Made by a program: the position numbers and the translations under genes. The notes under the pieces were generated by a model. That model was given only the letters and a program-made list of their open reading frames with translations. It made no database searches and had not been told where the DNA came from. From a halophilic archaeon J07HX64 (lineage in GTDB: Archaea > Halobacteriota > Halobacteria > Halobacteriales > Haloarculaceae), in the NCBI GenBank assembly GCA_000416085.1, contig KE356579.1, forward strand, positions 965,522 to 975,449: a stretch of 9,928 nucleotides of DNA, read 5' to 3'. This document shows positions 1-7,662 of the stretch, piece after piece. How positions within the stretch are numbered: position 1 is the first letter of the stretch; each line of letters opens with the position of its first letter.

Positions 1-2621
1 GAGCACGAGCGCGCGCTTTGCTCGTGTGAGTGCGACGTTCACGCGGCGGTAGTCCTCGAAGATGGGGCTGTCGAGAGTCCCGGTAGCGACGAACGACACG
101 ACGATCACCTCCTTGCTGGAGCCCTGGAACCGGTCGACAGTGTCGACGGCTATCTCGTCGGGAACGCGTGCCCGGATGGTGGCAACCTGTGCCCGGTAGG
201 GTGCGATGACACCGATGTCCGTGGGAGCGACGCCGGCGTCGAGATACGAGTCCACAATCCCCGCCACCTCGTCGGCCTCCCGGGGGTTGGTGTTGCCGTC
301 TGCGTGACCGTCGGGGTCGACAAACGTGACACGGTCCCGCAGACGCGGTGGGAGCAGGTCGGGCGAGACACCCGGCAGGTCACCGACCGAGTGGGCCGCC
401 ACCTCGCCGGTGGCCGGGCGCAACTGGCCGCCGTAGAACGCCCGAGAGGGAAACGACTGGATGCGCTGGGCCATCCGGTACTGGCTCTCGAGCAGCGTCG
501 ACGCCCCGGGGTACTCCTCGTGCAGTCGCTCGAACAGCGACTCCTGCAGGTCGTTCTCGGCCCGGACCACCGGTGGCAACTGCCTGTCGTCGCCGACGAG
601 CACGAACCGGTCGGCCCGGGTCAGCGCCGCAAGCGTTCCGGGTTCGGTCAACTGGCCGGCCTCGTCGACCACGGCGACATCGAACGACTGTGTCTGTATC
701 GTCCGGGAACCACACGAGGCCGTCGTCGCCGCCACAACCGGCGCATCCTGCAACGCATCCGCGCAGGCCGACGGGTGACCGCTCCGCTTGAGTCTGTACT
801 CCTGCATATCCTCGCGGACACCACTCTCCGTGCCGTAGCGGACCATCTCTGTGTACCCCTGTGACTCCAGTTCCTCGAGTGCGTTGTCCACGGCCCGATT
901 CGTGAACGCCGAGACCAGCACCCGCTCACCGCGCTCCACGAGCGCCCTGACGATGCGTGCGAGTGTGAAGGTCTTCCCGGTCCCCGGTGGGCCGTGGACG
1001 AGCGCGAAATCCTCCGCGCCGACGGCCCGCTGGACGGCCTCGTTCTGGGCGGCGTTGTTGTCGACGAACGTCTCGTCCACCGCGGAGAACTCGGGCTCCC
1101 GTCGACCGAACAGGGGGTCCTTCCAGTCGGCGGGCTGTGTGAGCACGGCGTCGTGCAGCGCGGTTAGTAGTCGGTCCGTGGTCAGCGTCGACGGGTAGAC
1201 GTCGAGTCGGCGCAGAGCGGCACGCCCGTCCGGGGTCAGGATACCCTCGTCCGCGGTCACCACGACCTCCTCACCGATGCGCTCGACCCTGGCGAGCTCC
1301 GCGTTGCCGCCGACCGGGTCGCCGTTGCTCGCGAGCACCAGGTCCCCGACCTGTATCTTCGAGACTGCGCCGGTCCCCTCGGCCCGGAGTTCCCACCGAC
1401 CGTCGTCGAGTTCCCGCGCCCCGGTCGGGTCGAGACCGACCAGCGCCCGGTCGTCGTCTGCGCGCTCGCTCGCGCTCTGCTCCCAGAGCTTGGTGTACTC
1501 GCGGTGGACCTCCTCACGCTCCTCCTCGATCGCCCGGTAGAACCGCTCGAAGTACGCCTGTTCCTCCTCGGGCACCGCAGACCCCACCTGACCGGCCTTC
1601 GACTCCTGCCCCAGTCGGCCCGAGACCACCATGCAGGTGTCCTGTTCGAAACAGTACTCACAGATCGCGTCCGCCTCGTAGCCCGTCGGAACGTCGCTGT
1701 CGTACTCCATCGCCGCGAGTTCGTTTCGCGCCCGCAGAACGAACTTGCACAGACCCGGTCCGATGGAGAACTCCTTTGCCGGCGAGAGATCACCCGACTC
1801 CTCGGTGCGGTCGACGGCGGCGTTTTTCGTGTACAGGAGCGTGCCCGTGTCCGGCGGTTCCTCGCGCTGTTCGCCGAGCATCAGCGCGTAACAGGTCGCC
1901 TGCACCTTGTCCTGAAACCGGGGGTCACGGTTCGTGTTTTTCCCGTCTTCAGCTCCACCGGCATCCCGCGGCGAACGGCGTCGGCCCGACCTTTCAGCCC
2001 GTAGCGCTCGCTGACCAGCAGTTGCTCGGAGCGCCACTCGTCGCGCTCTGTGAGGGTCCCCTGTGCCAGCCACCCCTCGATCGCGCTCGCGTGCCGGTGG
2101 ACCGTCTCGCGCAACCCATCCGGGTCGGTGCCGAGCAGTCCGATGTCGAGTCCGGCCCCCTCGACCCGGTCGGCGACGGCGCTCTCTACGTCACGACCCC
2201 GGAGCAGGTCACCGAACACCTCGTGGACGACTGTCCCCTTCAGCACGGGTTCGGCGAGCGGTGTCCCGCCGAGTTTGTCGAGATAGTACATCCGCGGGCA
2301 CTGCACCCACGAGCGCACACTCGTCACGTCGACGATGAACCCCGGTTCGACCACCACCATCGAGTCACCGCTCGTCGAGTACTGTGTCTCGCCACGGTAC
2401 TCACTGGTTTCGGCGTCGTACACCGCGAGCTCCATCCCCGGTTCCAGATACTCTCCGGTTTCGGTCCACTTCCCCCAGAGTGTGACCGTCACCGGCGGGG
2501 CAGCCCCGTGGTCGGGCCGGAGTTGCACCTCCAGCAACTCCGACTCGCCGTACTGCGTGTCGACCGTCCGTTCGTCGCCGACATCGACGACGGGTCCGCG
2601 AATGTTCACGTCGTCCGACAC
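1..2621 (-). CDS. dna2: Dna2-like ATP-dependent helicase/nuclease, frameshifted near 1940 and C-terminally truncated by the window edge
   Basis: This is a fused nuclease-helicase for DNA end or flap processing. Numbering assumes one -1 shift after codon 228, giving 874 residues in the window. Residues 1-100 look like an OB fold. A Cas4/RecB-type nuclease follows: C108 (WVQCPR), H133, D214 (GRAD), E223/K225 (VELKTGK), Q241/Y245 (QATCY) and C321/C324/C330 (CEYCFEQDTC). These four cysteines are the Fe-S cluster pattern known in Dna2 and AddB. The SF1 helicase part has Walker A GPPGTGKT (544-551), DEAG (653-656), DRFQGSSKE around 833 and NVALTRAK (862-869). No stop is reached, so a short C-terminus is missing. 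The unshifted frame ends at TGA 1881-1883 after 246 residues; past the break the second frame is open to base 1. GTG 2621 is taken as start because no better one lies before the upstream stop; no ribosome-binding site is evident. It lies 28 nt behind the zinc-ribbon gene, probably in one transcript. The family is sure; whether the gene is functional is not. Confidence 0.88.
1915..1944 (-). other. Frame break in dna2: slippery heptamer GGGAAAA plus possible hairpin
   Basis: Read on the minus strand, the gene runs ACG GGA AAA ACA in the upstream frame, and the downstream frame needs AAC ACG AAC. A -1 step at the A5 run (1941-1937) gives VELKTGK then NTNRDPRFQ and restores the frame fully. The bases G GGA AAA (1944-1938) match the classic X XXY YYZ slip pattern in the correct phase. 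Four nt later GAACCG (1933-1928) can pair with CGGUUU (1920-1915) around a 7-nt loop; one of the six pairs is G-U. One missing A in an original A6 run explains the same data more simply. Confidence 0.75.
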
Positions 2622-2649
2622 GGCTGGCAGGCGAAAAACGCTGTCGGTC

Positions 2650-2802
2650 TCACCGGTGGACGGTGACGGTCACCGCGCCACAGGCACACTCGTATGCGCG
2701 TCGCTCCCCGCTCTCTGTCCGGTAGGCGAGCATACGGTCGCGTTCGCGCAACTCACGGTCACAGCCGTCGGCCCCACATGTGGGGGTGAGTTCGTCGAGC
2801 AT
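2650..2802 (-). CDS. Small zinc-ribbon protein, function unknown
   Basis: This 50-residue protein (MLDELTPTCGADGC at the start) has two cysteine pairs, C9-x4-C14 and C39-x-C41 (ECACG), which suggest one bound zinc in a ribbon or knuckle. The region between them is charged (DRELRERDR). Small proteins with two cysteine pairs are numerous in haloarchaea and mostly uncharacterised. The frame extends upstream to GTG 2934, which would give 94 residues, but that start lies inside the divergent nfo gene and the extra residues are not zinc-ribbon-like, so ATG 2802 is preferred. The stop is 28 nt before the Dna2-like gene on the same strand, so co-transcription is likely. A role in DNA repair or in regulating the cluster is only inferred from position. 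Confidence 0.72.
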   Translation of the reverse strand: MLDELTPTCGADGCDRELRERDRMLAYRTESGERRAYECACGAVTVTVHR

Positions 2803-2823
2803 AGTTTGACGTTGGGCGTCCGG

Positions 2824-2831
2824 GAGTATCA
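2824..2831 (-). promoter_or_regulatory. Weak TATA-like element for the zinc-ribbon/dna2 transcript
   Basis: On the minus strand, GTTGATACT centres about 25 nt before ATG 2802, the spacing expected for a leaderless haloarchaeal mRNA. The match to a TATA box is poor, so this is a tentative call. Confidence 0.3.
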
Positions 2832-2853
2832 ACCCGAGCCACGGCCCCGGAGT

Positions 2854-2871
2854 GAAACTGAAACTGAAGAC
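2854..2871. repeat. GAAACT direct repeat between divergent repair genes
   Basis: GAAACT occurs twice in tandem (2854-2859 and 2860-2865), followed by a partial third copy, GAAGAC. It lies midway between the putative TATA elements of the zinc-ribbon/dna2 transcript and nfo, roughly 20 nt or more from each. It could be a regulator site or part of a transcription-factor-B element, or it could be chance. Confidence 0.35.
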
Positions 2872-2889
2872 CGCGGTGTGTTCGAAGCC

Positions 2890-2897
2890 GATATACG
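2890..2897 (+). promoter_or_regulatory. TATA box of nfo
   Basis: GATATACG is centred about 25 nt before ATG 2919, with a purine-containing stretch (CGAAGCC) just upstream where the BRE would lie. The spacing predicts a leaderless or nearly leaderless nfo mRNA. Confidence 0.5.
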
Positions 2898-2918
2898 AGC
2901 GCAGCGACTCCTCTGAGT

Positions 2919-3746
2919 ATGCAGGTCGGAGCACACGTGTCGGTTGCCGGGGGTGTCGAGAAGGCTGTCGACCGGGAACTCGATGTTGGCGGGAACTGCG
3001 GACAGATATTCACCACCTCCCCACAGGTCTGGCGGGACCCAGGTCTCGAGGACGACGAGGCCGAGCAGTTCAGAACCGCCTCCCGCGAGGCCGGCGTCGG
3101 CCCTTGGGTCATCCACGCCTCGTACCTGGTGAACCTGGCGACACCGAAGGAGGACCTCCGAGAGAAGTCGGTCGCGAGTATGCAGGCAGAACTCGACGCC
3201 GCGGACCGCCTCGGTATCGAGTACGTCAACGTTCACCTGGGTGCTCACACCGGTGCGGGTGTCGAACAGGGGTTAGACAACGCCGCGACGGTGCTCGACA
3301 GACTCGACGTGCCGGCGGCTGTCACGGTGCTGGTCGAGTCCGACGCCGGGAGCGGCACCAAACTCGGCGACAAGTTCGACCACCTCGCCGCGGTGCTCGA
3401 CCGCTCCTCACAGGACCTCGAGGTCTGTCTGGACACCGCCCACGTGTTCGCCGCCGGCTACGACCTCTCGACGCCCGGTGCTGTCGACGAGACGCTCGCA
3501 ACGTTCGACGACGTGGTCGGCGTCGAAAACCTCGCGTACGTTCACCTCAACGACTCCAAACACGCCTGCGGCACCAACAAGGACGAACACGCCCACGTCG
3601 GCGAGGGTGAGATCGGTGTCGAGGGGATGCGTGCGTTCCTCAATCACGAGGCGATCCGGGACGTGCCCCTCGTGCTCGAGACACCCGAGGAGGACGGCAA
3701 GGACTTTGACTGGAACATCGAGCGGACGCGAGAACTGGCCGACTGA
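2919..3746 (+). CDS. nfo: Endonuclease IV (AP endonuclease)
   Basis: This enzyme cuts the DNA backbone 5' of abasic sites during base excision repair, using a trinuclear zinc centre in a TIM barrel. At 275 residues the length is normal for the family. All nine residues aligning with the zinc ligands of E. coli Nfo can be found: H66 (IHASY), H106 (VHLGAH), E140 (VESDAGSG), D172 and H175 (LDTAH), H209 (VHLND), D222 and H224 (KDEHAH) and E254 (VLETP). The start [12 protein letters not shown] is the typical N-terminus and sits about 25 nt after a TATA-like box. It is transcribed divergently from the zinc-ribbon/dna2 pair, making a compact repair locus. Nothing suggests damage to the gene. Confidence 0.96.
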   Translation: MQVGAHVSVAGGVEKAVDRELDVGGNCGQIFTTSPQVWRDPGLEDDEAEQFRTASREAGVGPWVIHASYLVNLATPKEDLREKSVASMQAELDAADRLGIEYVNVHLGAHTGAGVEQGLDNAATVLDRLDVPAAVTVLVESDAGSGTKLGDKFDHLAAVLDRSSQDLEVCLDTAHVFAAGYDLSTPGAVDETLATFDDVVGVENLAYVHLNDSKHACGTNKDEHAHVGEGEIGVEGMRAFLNHEAIRDVPLVLETPEEDGKDFDWNIERTRELAD

Positions 3747-3981
3747 GCAACACCCGACGCGGGATGACCGCCACCACGACGGCACCTGCGAGCCCACCAC
3801 CCGGGAGTCGACTCCACCCGCAGTGTGGACGCGAGCGCCCGAATCGCCGCGGAGACGGTAGCGGATGCGGTGACCGCTCGTGTCGTTCTGTCCCCGTACA
3901 GCTCGTCCTCCGGCCAGCGAGACGATACAGGCCCGACTGTGGTCACACGACATAAGTTCACAGGGGCCGTACAGATAGTTA
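3747..3981. other. Intergenic stretch with no supported gene
   Basis: There are 235 nt between nfo and the ABC operon. Both strands have short open stretches: on plus from GTG 3825, and on minus a stretch beginning VTTVGPVSSRWPEDE that enters the 3' end of nfo. Neither has a recognisable family, a clear acidic bias or an obvious promoter. I see no terminator hairpin or RNA gene. The right end contains the ABC operon promoter. Confidence 0.55.
3950..3957 (+). promoter_or_regulatory. TATA-like box of the ABC exporter operon
   Basis: ACATAAGT is centred about 28 nt before ATG 3982. It is a local A/T-rich patch in GC-rich sequence and fits a leaderless or very short-leader transcript covering the ATPase and permease genes. 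Confidence 0.42.
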
Positions 3982-4725
3982 ATGTCGGCAGTCGAGACGA
4001 CGGGTCTGACAAAGGAGTACGGCGACGTGGCGGCACTCGACGGGCTCGACCTCTCAATCGAGACAGGTGAACTCTACGCCCTGCTCGGCCCGAACGGGTC
4101 GGGAAAGACCACGACAATCGAGATCCTGACCGGCCAGCGCAGACCGACGAGCGGTAGCGCCCAGGTGCTCGGGGTCGACCCGGTGGCAGAACCGGTCGAG
4201 GTTCGCCGTGCAATCGGGATCCTCCCCGAACGAGAGGACCCGCCGAGTTTCCTCACGCCCCGGGAGTATCTGGAGTTCGTCAGCGAGATGCGCGATATCG
4301 GTTCTGTCGAGGAGCGAATCGAGCGCTGGGCGAACCGTCTCGAGTTCCAGGGTGTGCTCGACACACTCTCGACTGACCTGTCTGAAGGGGAGCGCCAGCG
4401 CGTGATGCTCGCACAGGTGTTCATCCACGATCCCGACCTGGTGTTTATCGACGAACCGCTCGTGAATCTGGACCCGCTGATGCAGGCACAGGTAAAAACA
4501 CAGCTCCGGGAGTACTGCGAGGCCGGCAACACGCTCTTTCTCTCGACACACTTCATGGAGGTAGCCGAGGACCTCTGCACGCGGGTGGGTATCCTCGCGG
4601 ACGGTGACCTCGTCGCCGAGCGCGACCCGCGAACCGCCGACGAGGACCTGCTGGACACGTTCGCAACGAGGGTGGGTGAGACGGAGGCGGGTGAGGACCC
4701 GACCGCCGAGGTGCGTGCGCCGTGA
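3982..4725 (+). CDS. ABC transporter ATP-binding protein
   Basis: This 247-residue nucleotide-binding subunit would drive the membrane protein encoded immediately downstream. It has Walker A GPNGSGKTT (36-44), signature LSEGE (133-137, a variant of LSGGQ), Walker B LVFIDEP (153-159), D-loop NLDP (162-165) and H-loop H190 in STHFMEV. The Q-loop glutamine position appears to be E83 (ILPERED); a GYLPE-like motif there is, from memory, common in ABC ATPases paired with ABC-2-type permeases. The acidic tail after residue 220 is unlike the catalytic core. Its stop overlaps the permease start (GTGA, 4 nt), a sign of translational coupling. The substrate cannot be read from the sequence. This group is mostly exporters. 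Confidence 0.93.
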   Translation: MSAVETTGLTKEYGDVAALDGLDLSIETGELYALLGPNGSGKTTTIEILTGQRRPTSGSAQVLGVDPVAEPVEVRRAIGILPEREDPPSFLTPREYLEFVSEMRDIGSVEERIERWANRLEFQGVLDTLSTDLSEGERQRVMLAQVFIHDPDLVFIDEPLVNLDPLMQAQVKTQLREYCEAGNTLFLSTHFMEVAEDLCTRVGILADGDLVAERDPRTADEDLLDTFATRVGETEAGEDPTAEVRAP

Positions 4726-6137
4726 GCGGTCTCTCACCGGTGTCGCTGTTTCGCCGGATGCTCACCGAGGAGTTCCGGATGCACTCGCATCTGTTCGGCC
4801 CGCGCCGGTTCGCCGCCTTTCCGTTCTTTATCGCGGCGGTAGTCGGTGCCGGTGTCTGGCTGCTCTCCGCCACCGACACGTCGCTCGAACTCATCGTCGG
4901 CGGTCTGTTCGTGCTCGTGCTGTTTGCCGGCTTCCAGGTCGGCACGATCGGTCTCGTCGGTCGCGACGCGATACAGGATGTTATCGGCGATATGACACTG
5001 CTCGTGTTCTCGGCGCGCACCCTCCCGGTCTCGCGCCGGCGACTGCTCTTTGTGTTCCTATTCAAGGATCTGCTGTACTACGTGGCGCTCTTTCTGACAC
5101 CCGTCGTCGTCGGGTTCCTCCCGGTCGTGGTCGACGGTGGGTTCACCCTCGCCGAGGTGGGCCTGCTGTGGGTGACAGTCGCGGATACGTTCGCACTCGG
5201 CATCGGAACGAGTCTCGCGCTCGCCGGGGTCGCCTCGCGGAGCACCGCCACGGCAGCCGGTGTCATCGCACTTCTCACCGCCGCGGTCACACTGGAACCC
5301 GACCTGCTGCTCTCGCTGTCGCCCTACGCGCTGTACGCGGACCCCGGCGTGGAGACGGTCCTCTCGGGGTCGGTCCTGACAGTCGGCGCCGTGGTGGTCG
5401 GCCCGCTGCTGTTCGAACCGCCGACGCGCGACCGTGTCCAACGGGTCGGTGACGACCGCTACCGGCAGTTCCAGCGCTTCGGCGACGCGCTGACCGCCCG
5501 TCCGCTCGTCGAGGTGACCCGCTCCAGCGGCTCTGTCTGGAAGGTGGTGTTCTCGCTCGGTGTGCTGTTCGGTGTGACCACACTCCTGCTCGACCGTATC
5601 ACCGCCGCGATGGGTATCGACCCCTCCGCCGGCATCGCCTTTGGAACCCTGCTCGGTCTCGGCACGTTCACGACATACAACTGGGTGACACAGAACGACA
5701 GCGACCGGGAGTACCTTCGCTACCCCGAACGGATGCGTGCGGTCTTTGCCGGCAAGCGACGGGCCTTTTTCCTGCTTGCGCTCCCGACCGGACTGGTGTA
5801 TCTCGCACTCGCCGGCGTGCTCTTTCCCGGCCTGGAACTGCTGCTCGGAGTGGTCGTGTTCCCGCTGCTCGCGGTGTACGTGTTCGGTCTGACAGCCTAC
5901 ATGACCGGGCTCTCGCCGAACGAACTGCTGTTCAACACACCGCTGTTTGCGCTCTACTCACTCGGACTCATGCTCGTCGCCGTTCCGCTTCTCACCGCCG
6001 CGCTCGCGTTCGACGAGTGGCCGGTCGCCGCTGCCGGTCTGTCTGTCGCGCTCGCCGTCGTCGGTGCGGCCGTCGGTGCCGTGCTCGCCCGCCGGACCGG
6101 CCCGCGCTGGCACGACCGCCTGCGTGCCGAGTCGTGA
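4722..6137 (+). CDS. ABC transporter permease, multi-pass membrane protein
   Basis: This 471-residue hydrophobic protein is the probable membrane partner of the preceding ATPase. By eye there are about 12 membrane segments, near residues 31-50, 57-79, 109-137, 145-169, 175-195, 213-231, 273-290, 302-318, 347-369, 371-394, 404-430 and 434-455. A charged loop at 232-270 divides it into two halves of six segments, which may mean an internal duplication or fusion of two ABC-2-like units. Basic clusters (SRRR near 104-107, GKRR near 344-347) suggest cytoplasmic loops. The start is GTG 4722, overlapping the ATPase stop, and translation is probably coupled. It has no recognisable substrate signature. 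The gene ends 4 nt before the convergent fumarase stop. Confidence 0.87.
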   Translation: MSGLSPVSLFRRMLTEEFRMHSHLFGPRRFAAFPFFIAAVVGAGVWLLSATDTSLELIVGGLFVLVLFAGFQVGTIGLVGRDAIQDVIGDMTLLVFSARTLPVSRRRLLFVFLFKDLLYYVALFLTPVVVGFLPVVVDGGFTLAEVGLLWVTVADTFALGIGTSLALAGVASRSTATAAGVIALLTAAVTLEPDLLLSLSPYALYADPGVETVLSGSVLTVGAVVVGPLLFEPPTRDRVQRVGDDRYRQFQRFGDALTARPLVEVTRSSGSVWKVVFSLGVLFGVTTLLLDRITAAMGIDPSAGIAFGTLLGLGTFTTYNWVTQNDSDREYLRYPERMRAVFAGKRRAFFLLALPTGLVYLALAGVLFPGLELLLGVVVFPLLAVYVFGLTAYMTGLSPNELLFNTPLFALYSLGLMLVAVPLLTAALAFDEWPVAAAGLSVALAVVGAAVGAVLARRTGPRWHDRLRAES

Positions 6138-6141
6138 CTGG

Positions 6142-7548
6142 TCACTCCTCGCCGAGAACCCCGCGTTCGGTCATCGTCGCCGGGTCGAGCACCTCGTCCG
6201 CCTCCGCCTCGGTCAGATACCCCCGCTCGACTGCCACCTCGCGCACACTCGTTTCGTTCTTCAGCGCCGCCTTTGCAACCTCGCTTGCCCTGTCGTAACC
6301 GATTACGGGGTTGAGTGCCGTTGCCAGCGCCATCGACTGCTGGACCCGCTCGGCACAGTGCTCGCGGTTTGCCTCCAGGTTTGCCACGAACCGCTCGGCG
6401 AACACCTCGCTTACGTTCGCTATCAGCGCCGCGGACTGCAGGAAGTTGTACGCGATAACGGGCTTGTACAGGTTAAGATCGAGTTGCCCCCCGGCCGCAC
6501 CGGCGGCGACGGCGGCATCGTTGCCGACGACCTGCGTGTGGACCTGGTTGACCGACTCCGCGACGACGGGGTTGATCTTGCCCGGCATGATTGAGGAGCC
6601 GGGCTGGTTTTCCGGCTGTTCGAGTTCGCCGAGACCGTTTCGGGGGCCGGAGGCGAGCAGACGGAGGTCGTTTGCGATCTTGTCGAGACTTCCCGCGACC
6701 GTCCGGAGCGCACCGTGGGCCTCACCCATCGCGTCGTGGGCGGCCTGTGCCTCGAAGTGGTTGTCGGCCTCGCTGAACGCGATCCCGGTCTCCTCCGAGA
6801 TGTACTCCACCGTGCGTCGGGGAAACTCGGGGTGTGTGTTCAGCCCTGTTCCGGTTGCCGTGCCGCCGAGTGCGAGTTCAGAGAGGCTGTCACCGGTCGA
6901 ACCCACCCGCTCGATACCCTTCTCGATCTGTGTCCGGTAGCCGCCGAACTCCTGGCCGAGCGTCACCGGTGTCGCGTCCTGCAGGTGTGTCCGCCCGGTC
7001 TTTACCACGTCGGCGAACTCCGCCTCGGCGGCGGCGAGCTCCTCGCGGAGTGTCTCCAGAGCGGGGCAGACGTCGGACTCGACAGCCGCCAGCGCCGCGA
7101 CGTGCATCGTCGTCGGGATCACGTCGTTGCTGGACTGGCCGTAGTTGACGTGGTCGTTCGGGTGAATCTCGCGGCTGCCCACCTCACCGCCGCCGAGTTC
7201 GGTCGCACGGTTCGCGATCACCTCGTTCGCGTTCATGTTCGTCGACGTGCCCGAACCGGTCTGGAACACGTCGACGGGGAACTGGTCGTCGTGCTCCCCG
7301 GCGATGACCTCGTCCGCGGCCGCGATGATGTGGTCGGCGGTGTCGGCATCGAGCAGTCCCAGGTCGCGGTTCGCCCGTGCGGCGGCTTTTTTTACAACAC
7401 CCAGCGCCCGGACGAACCGCCGGTCGAAGGTGAGTGAACTAACCGGGAAGTTCGCGAGCGCACGCTGTGTCTGTGCGCCCCAGTAGGCGTCTGCCGGCAC
7501 ACGCATCTCGCCGAGACTGTCCTCTTCGGTGCGGTAGTCCTCGTCCAT
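6142..7548 (-). CDS. fumC: Class II fumarate hydratase
   Basis: This soluble homotetrameric enzyme interconverts fumarate and malate in the citric acid cycle. The 468 residues match the usual length. Superfamily motifs are in order: TGSGTSTNMN (97-106), HPNDHVNYGQSSND (129-142), GRTHLQD with H188, and the mobile signature loop GSSIMPGKINP (317-327) with probable catalytic S318 and K324. TGSGT and NMNANEVIANRA favour fumarase. The residues after the loop (VVAESVNQV) recall aspartate ammonia-lyase, the main alternative. ATG 7548 gives a normal N-terminus (GEMRVPADAYWGAQTQRA) and lies about 26 nt from a good TATA box, so the mRNA is probably leaderless. It is monocistronic or follows the lipoprotein gene 114 nt upstream. 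Confidence 0.93.
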   Translation of the reverse strand: MDEDYRTEEDSLGEMRVPADAYWGAQTQRALANFPVSSLTFDRRFVRALGVVKKAAARANRDLGLLDADTADHIIAAADEVIAGEHDDQFPVDVFQTGSGTSTNMNANEVIANRATELGGGEVGSREIHPNDHVNYGQSSNDVIPTTMHVAALAAVESDVCPALETLREELAAAEAEFADVVKTGRTHLQDATPVTLGQEFGGYRTQIEKGIERVGSTGDSLSELALGGTATGTGLNTHPEFPRRTVEYISEETGIAFSEADNHFEAQAAHDAMGEAHGALRTVAGSLDKIANDLRLLASGPRNGLGELEQPENQPGSSIMPGKINPVVAESVNQVHTQVVGNDAAVAAGAAGGQLDLNLYKPVIAYNFLQSAALIANVSEVFAERFVANLEANREHCAERVQQSMALATALNPVIGYDRASEVAKAALKNETSVREVAVERGYLTEAEADEVLDPATMTERGVLGEE

Positions 7549-7570
7549 ACATCCGCAGTCGACGGGACGC

Positions 7571-7578
7571 GAATAAAC
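7571..7578 (-). promoter_or_regulatory. TATA box of fumC
   Basis: On the minus strand, GTTTATTC is centred 26-27 nt before ATG 7548, in the 114-nt gap behind the lipoprotein gene. Sequence and spacing are a good match to a haloarchaeal promoter and suggest fumC has its own leaderless transcript. Confidence 0.62.
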
Positions 7579-7662
7579 GTTGCTGGTGTGGAGAGAGCGG
7601 TCCGTGCGCCAGTAAACTGCCTGTGAGGGGCCATCAGCACAGACTGTCGGCCGACTCCGCCG

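Noticed and set aside
304..864. Long plus-strand open frames opposite the helicase domain (also 1504-2004 and 1776-2666)
   Set aside because: They are antisense to a well-supported Dna2-like gene with all helicase motifs and are rich in Arg and Pro. High GC content creates such shadows.
2803..2934. N-terminal extension of the zinc-ribbon gene to GTG 2934
   Set aside because: It would overlap the start of divergent nfo and swallow the shared promoter region, and the added residues do not resemble the zinc-ribbon part.
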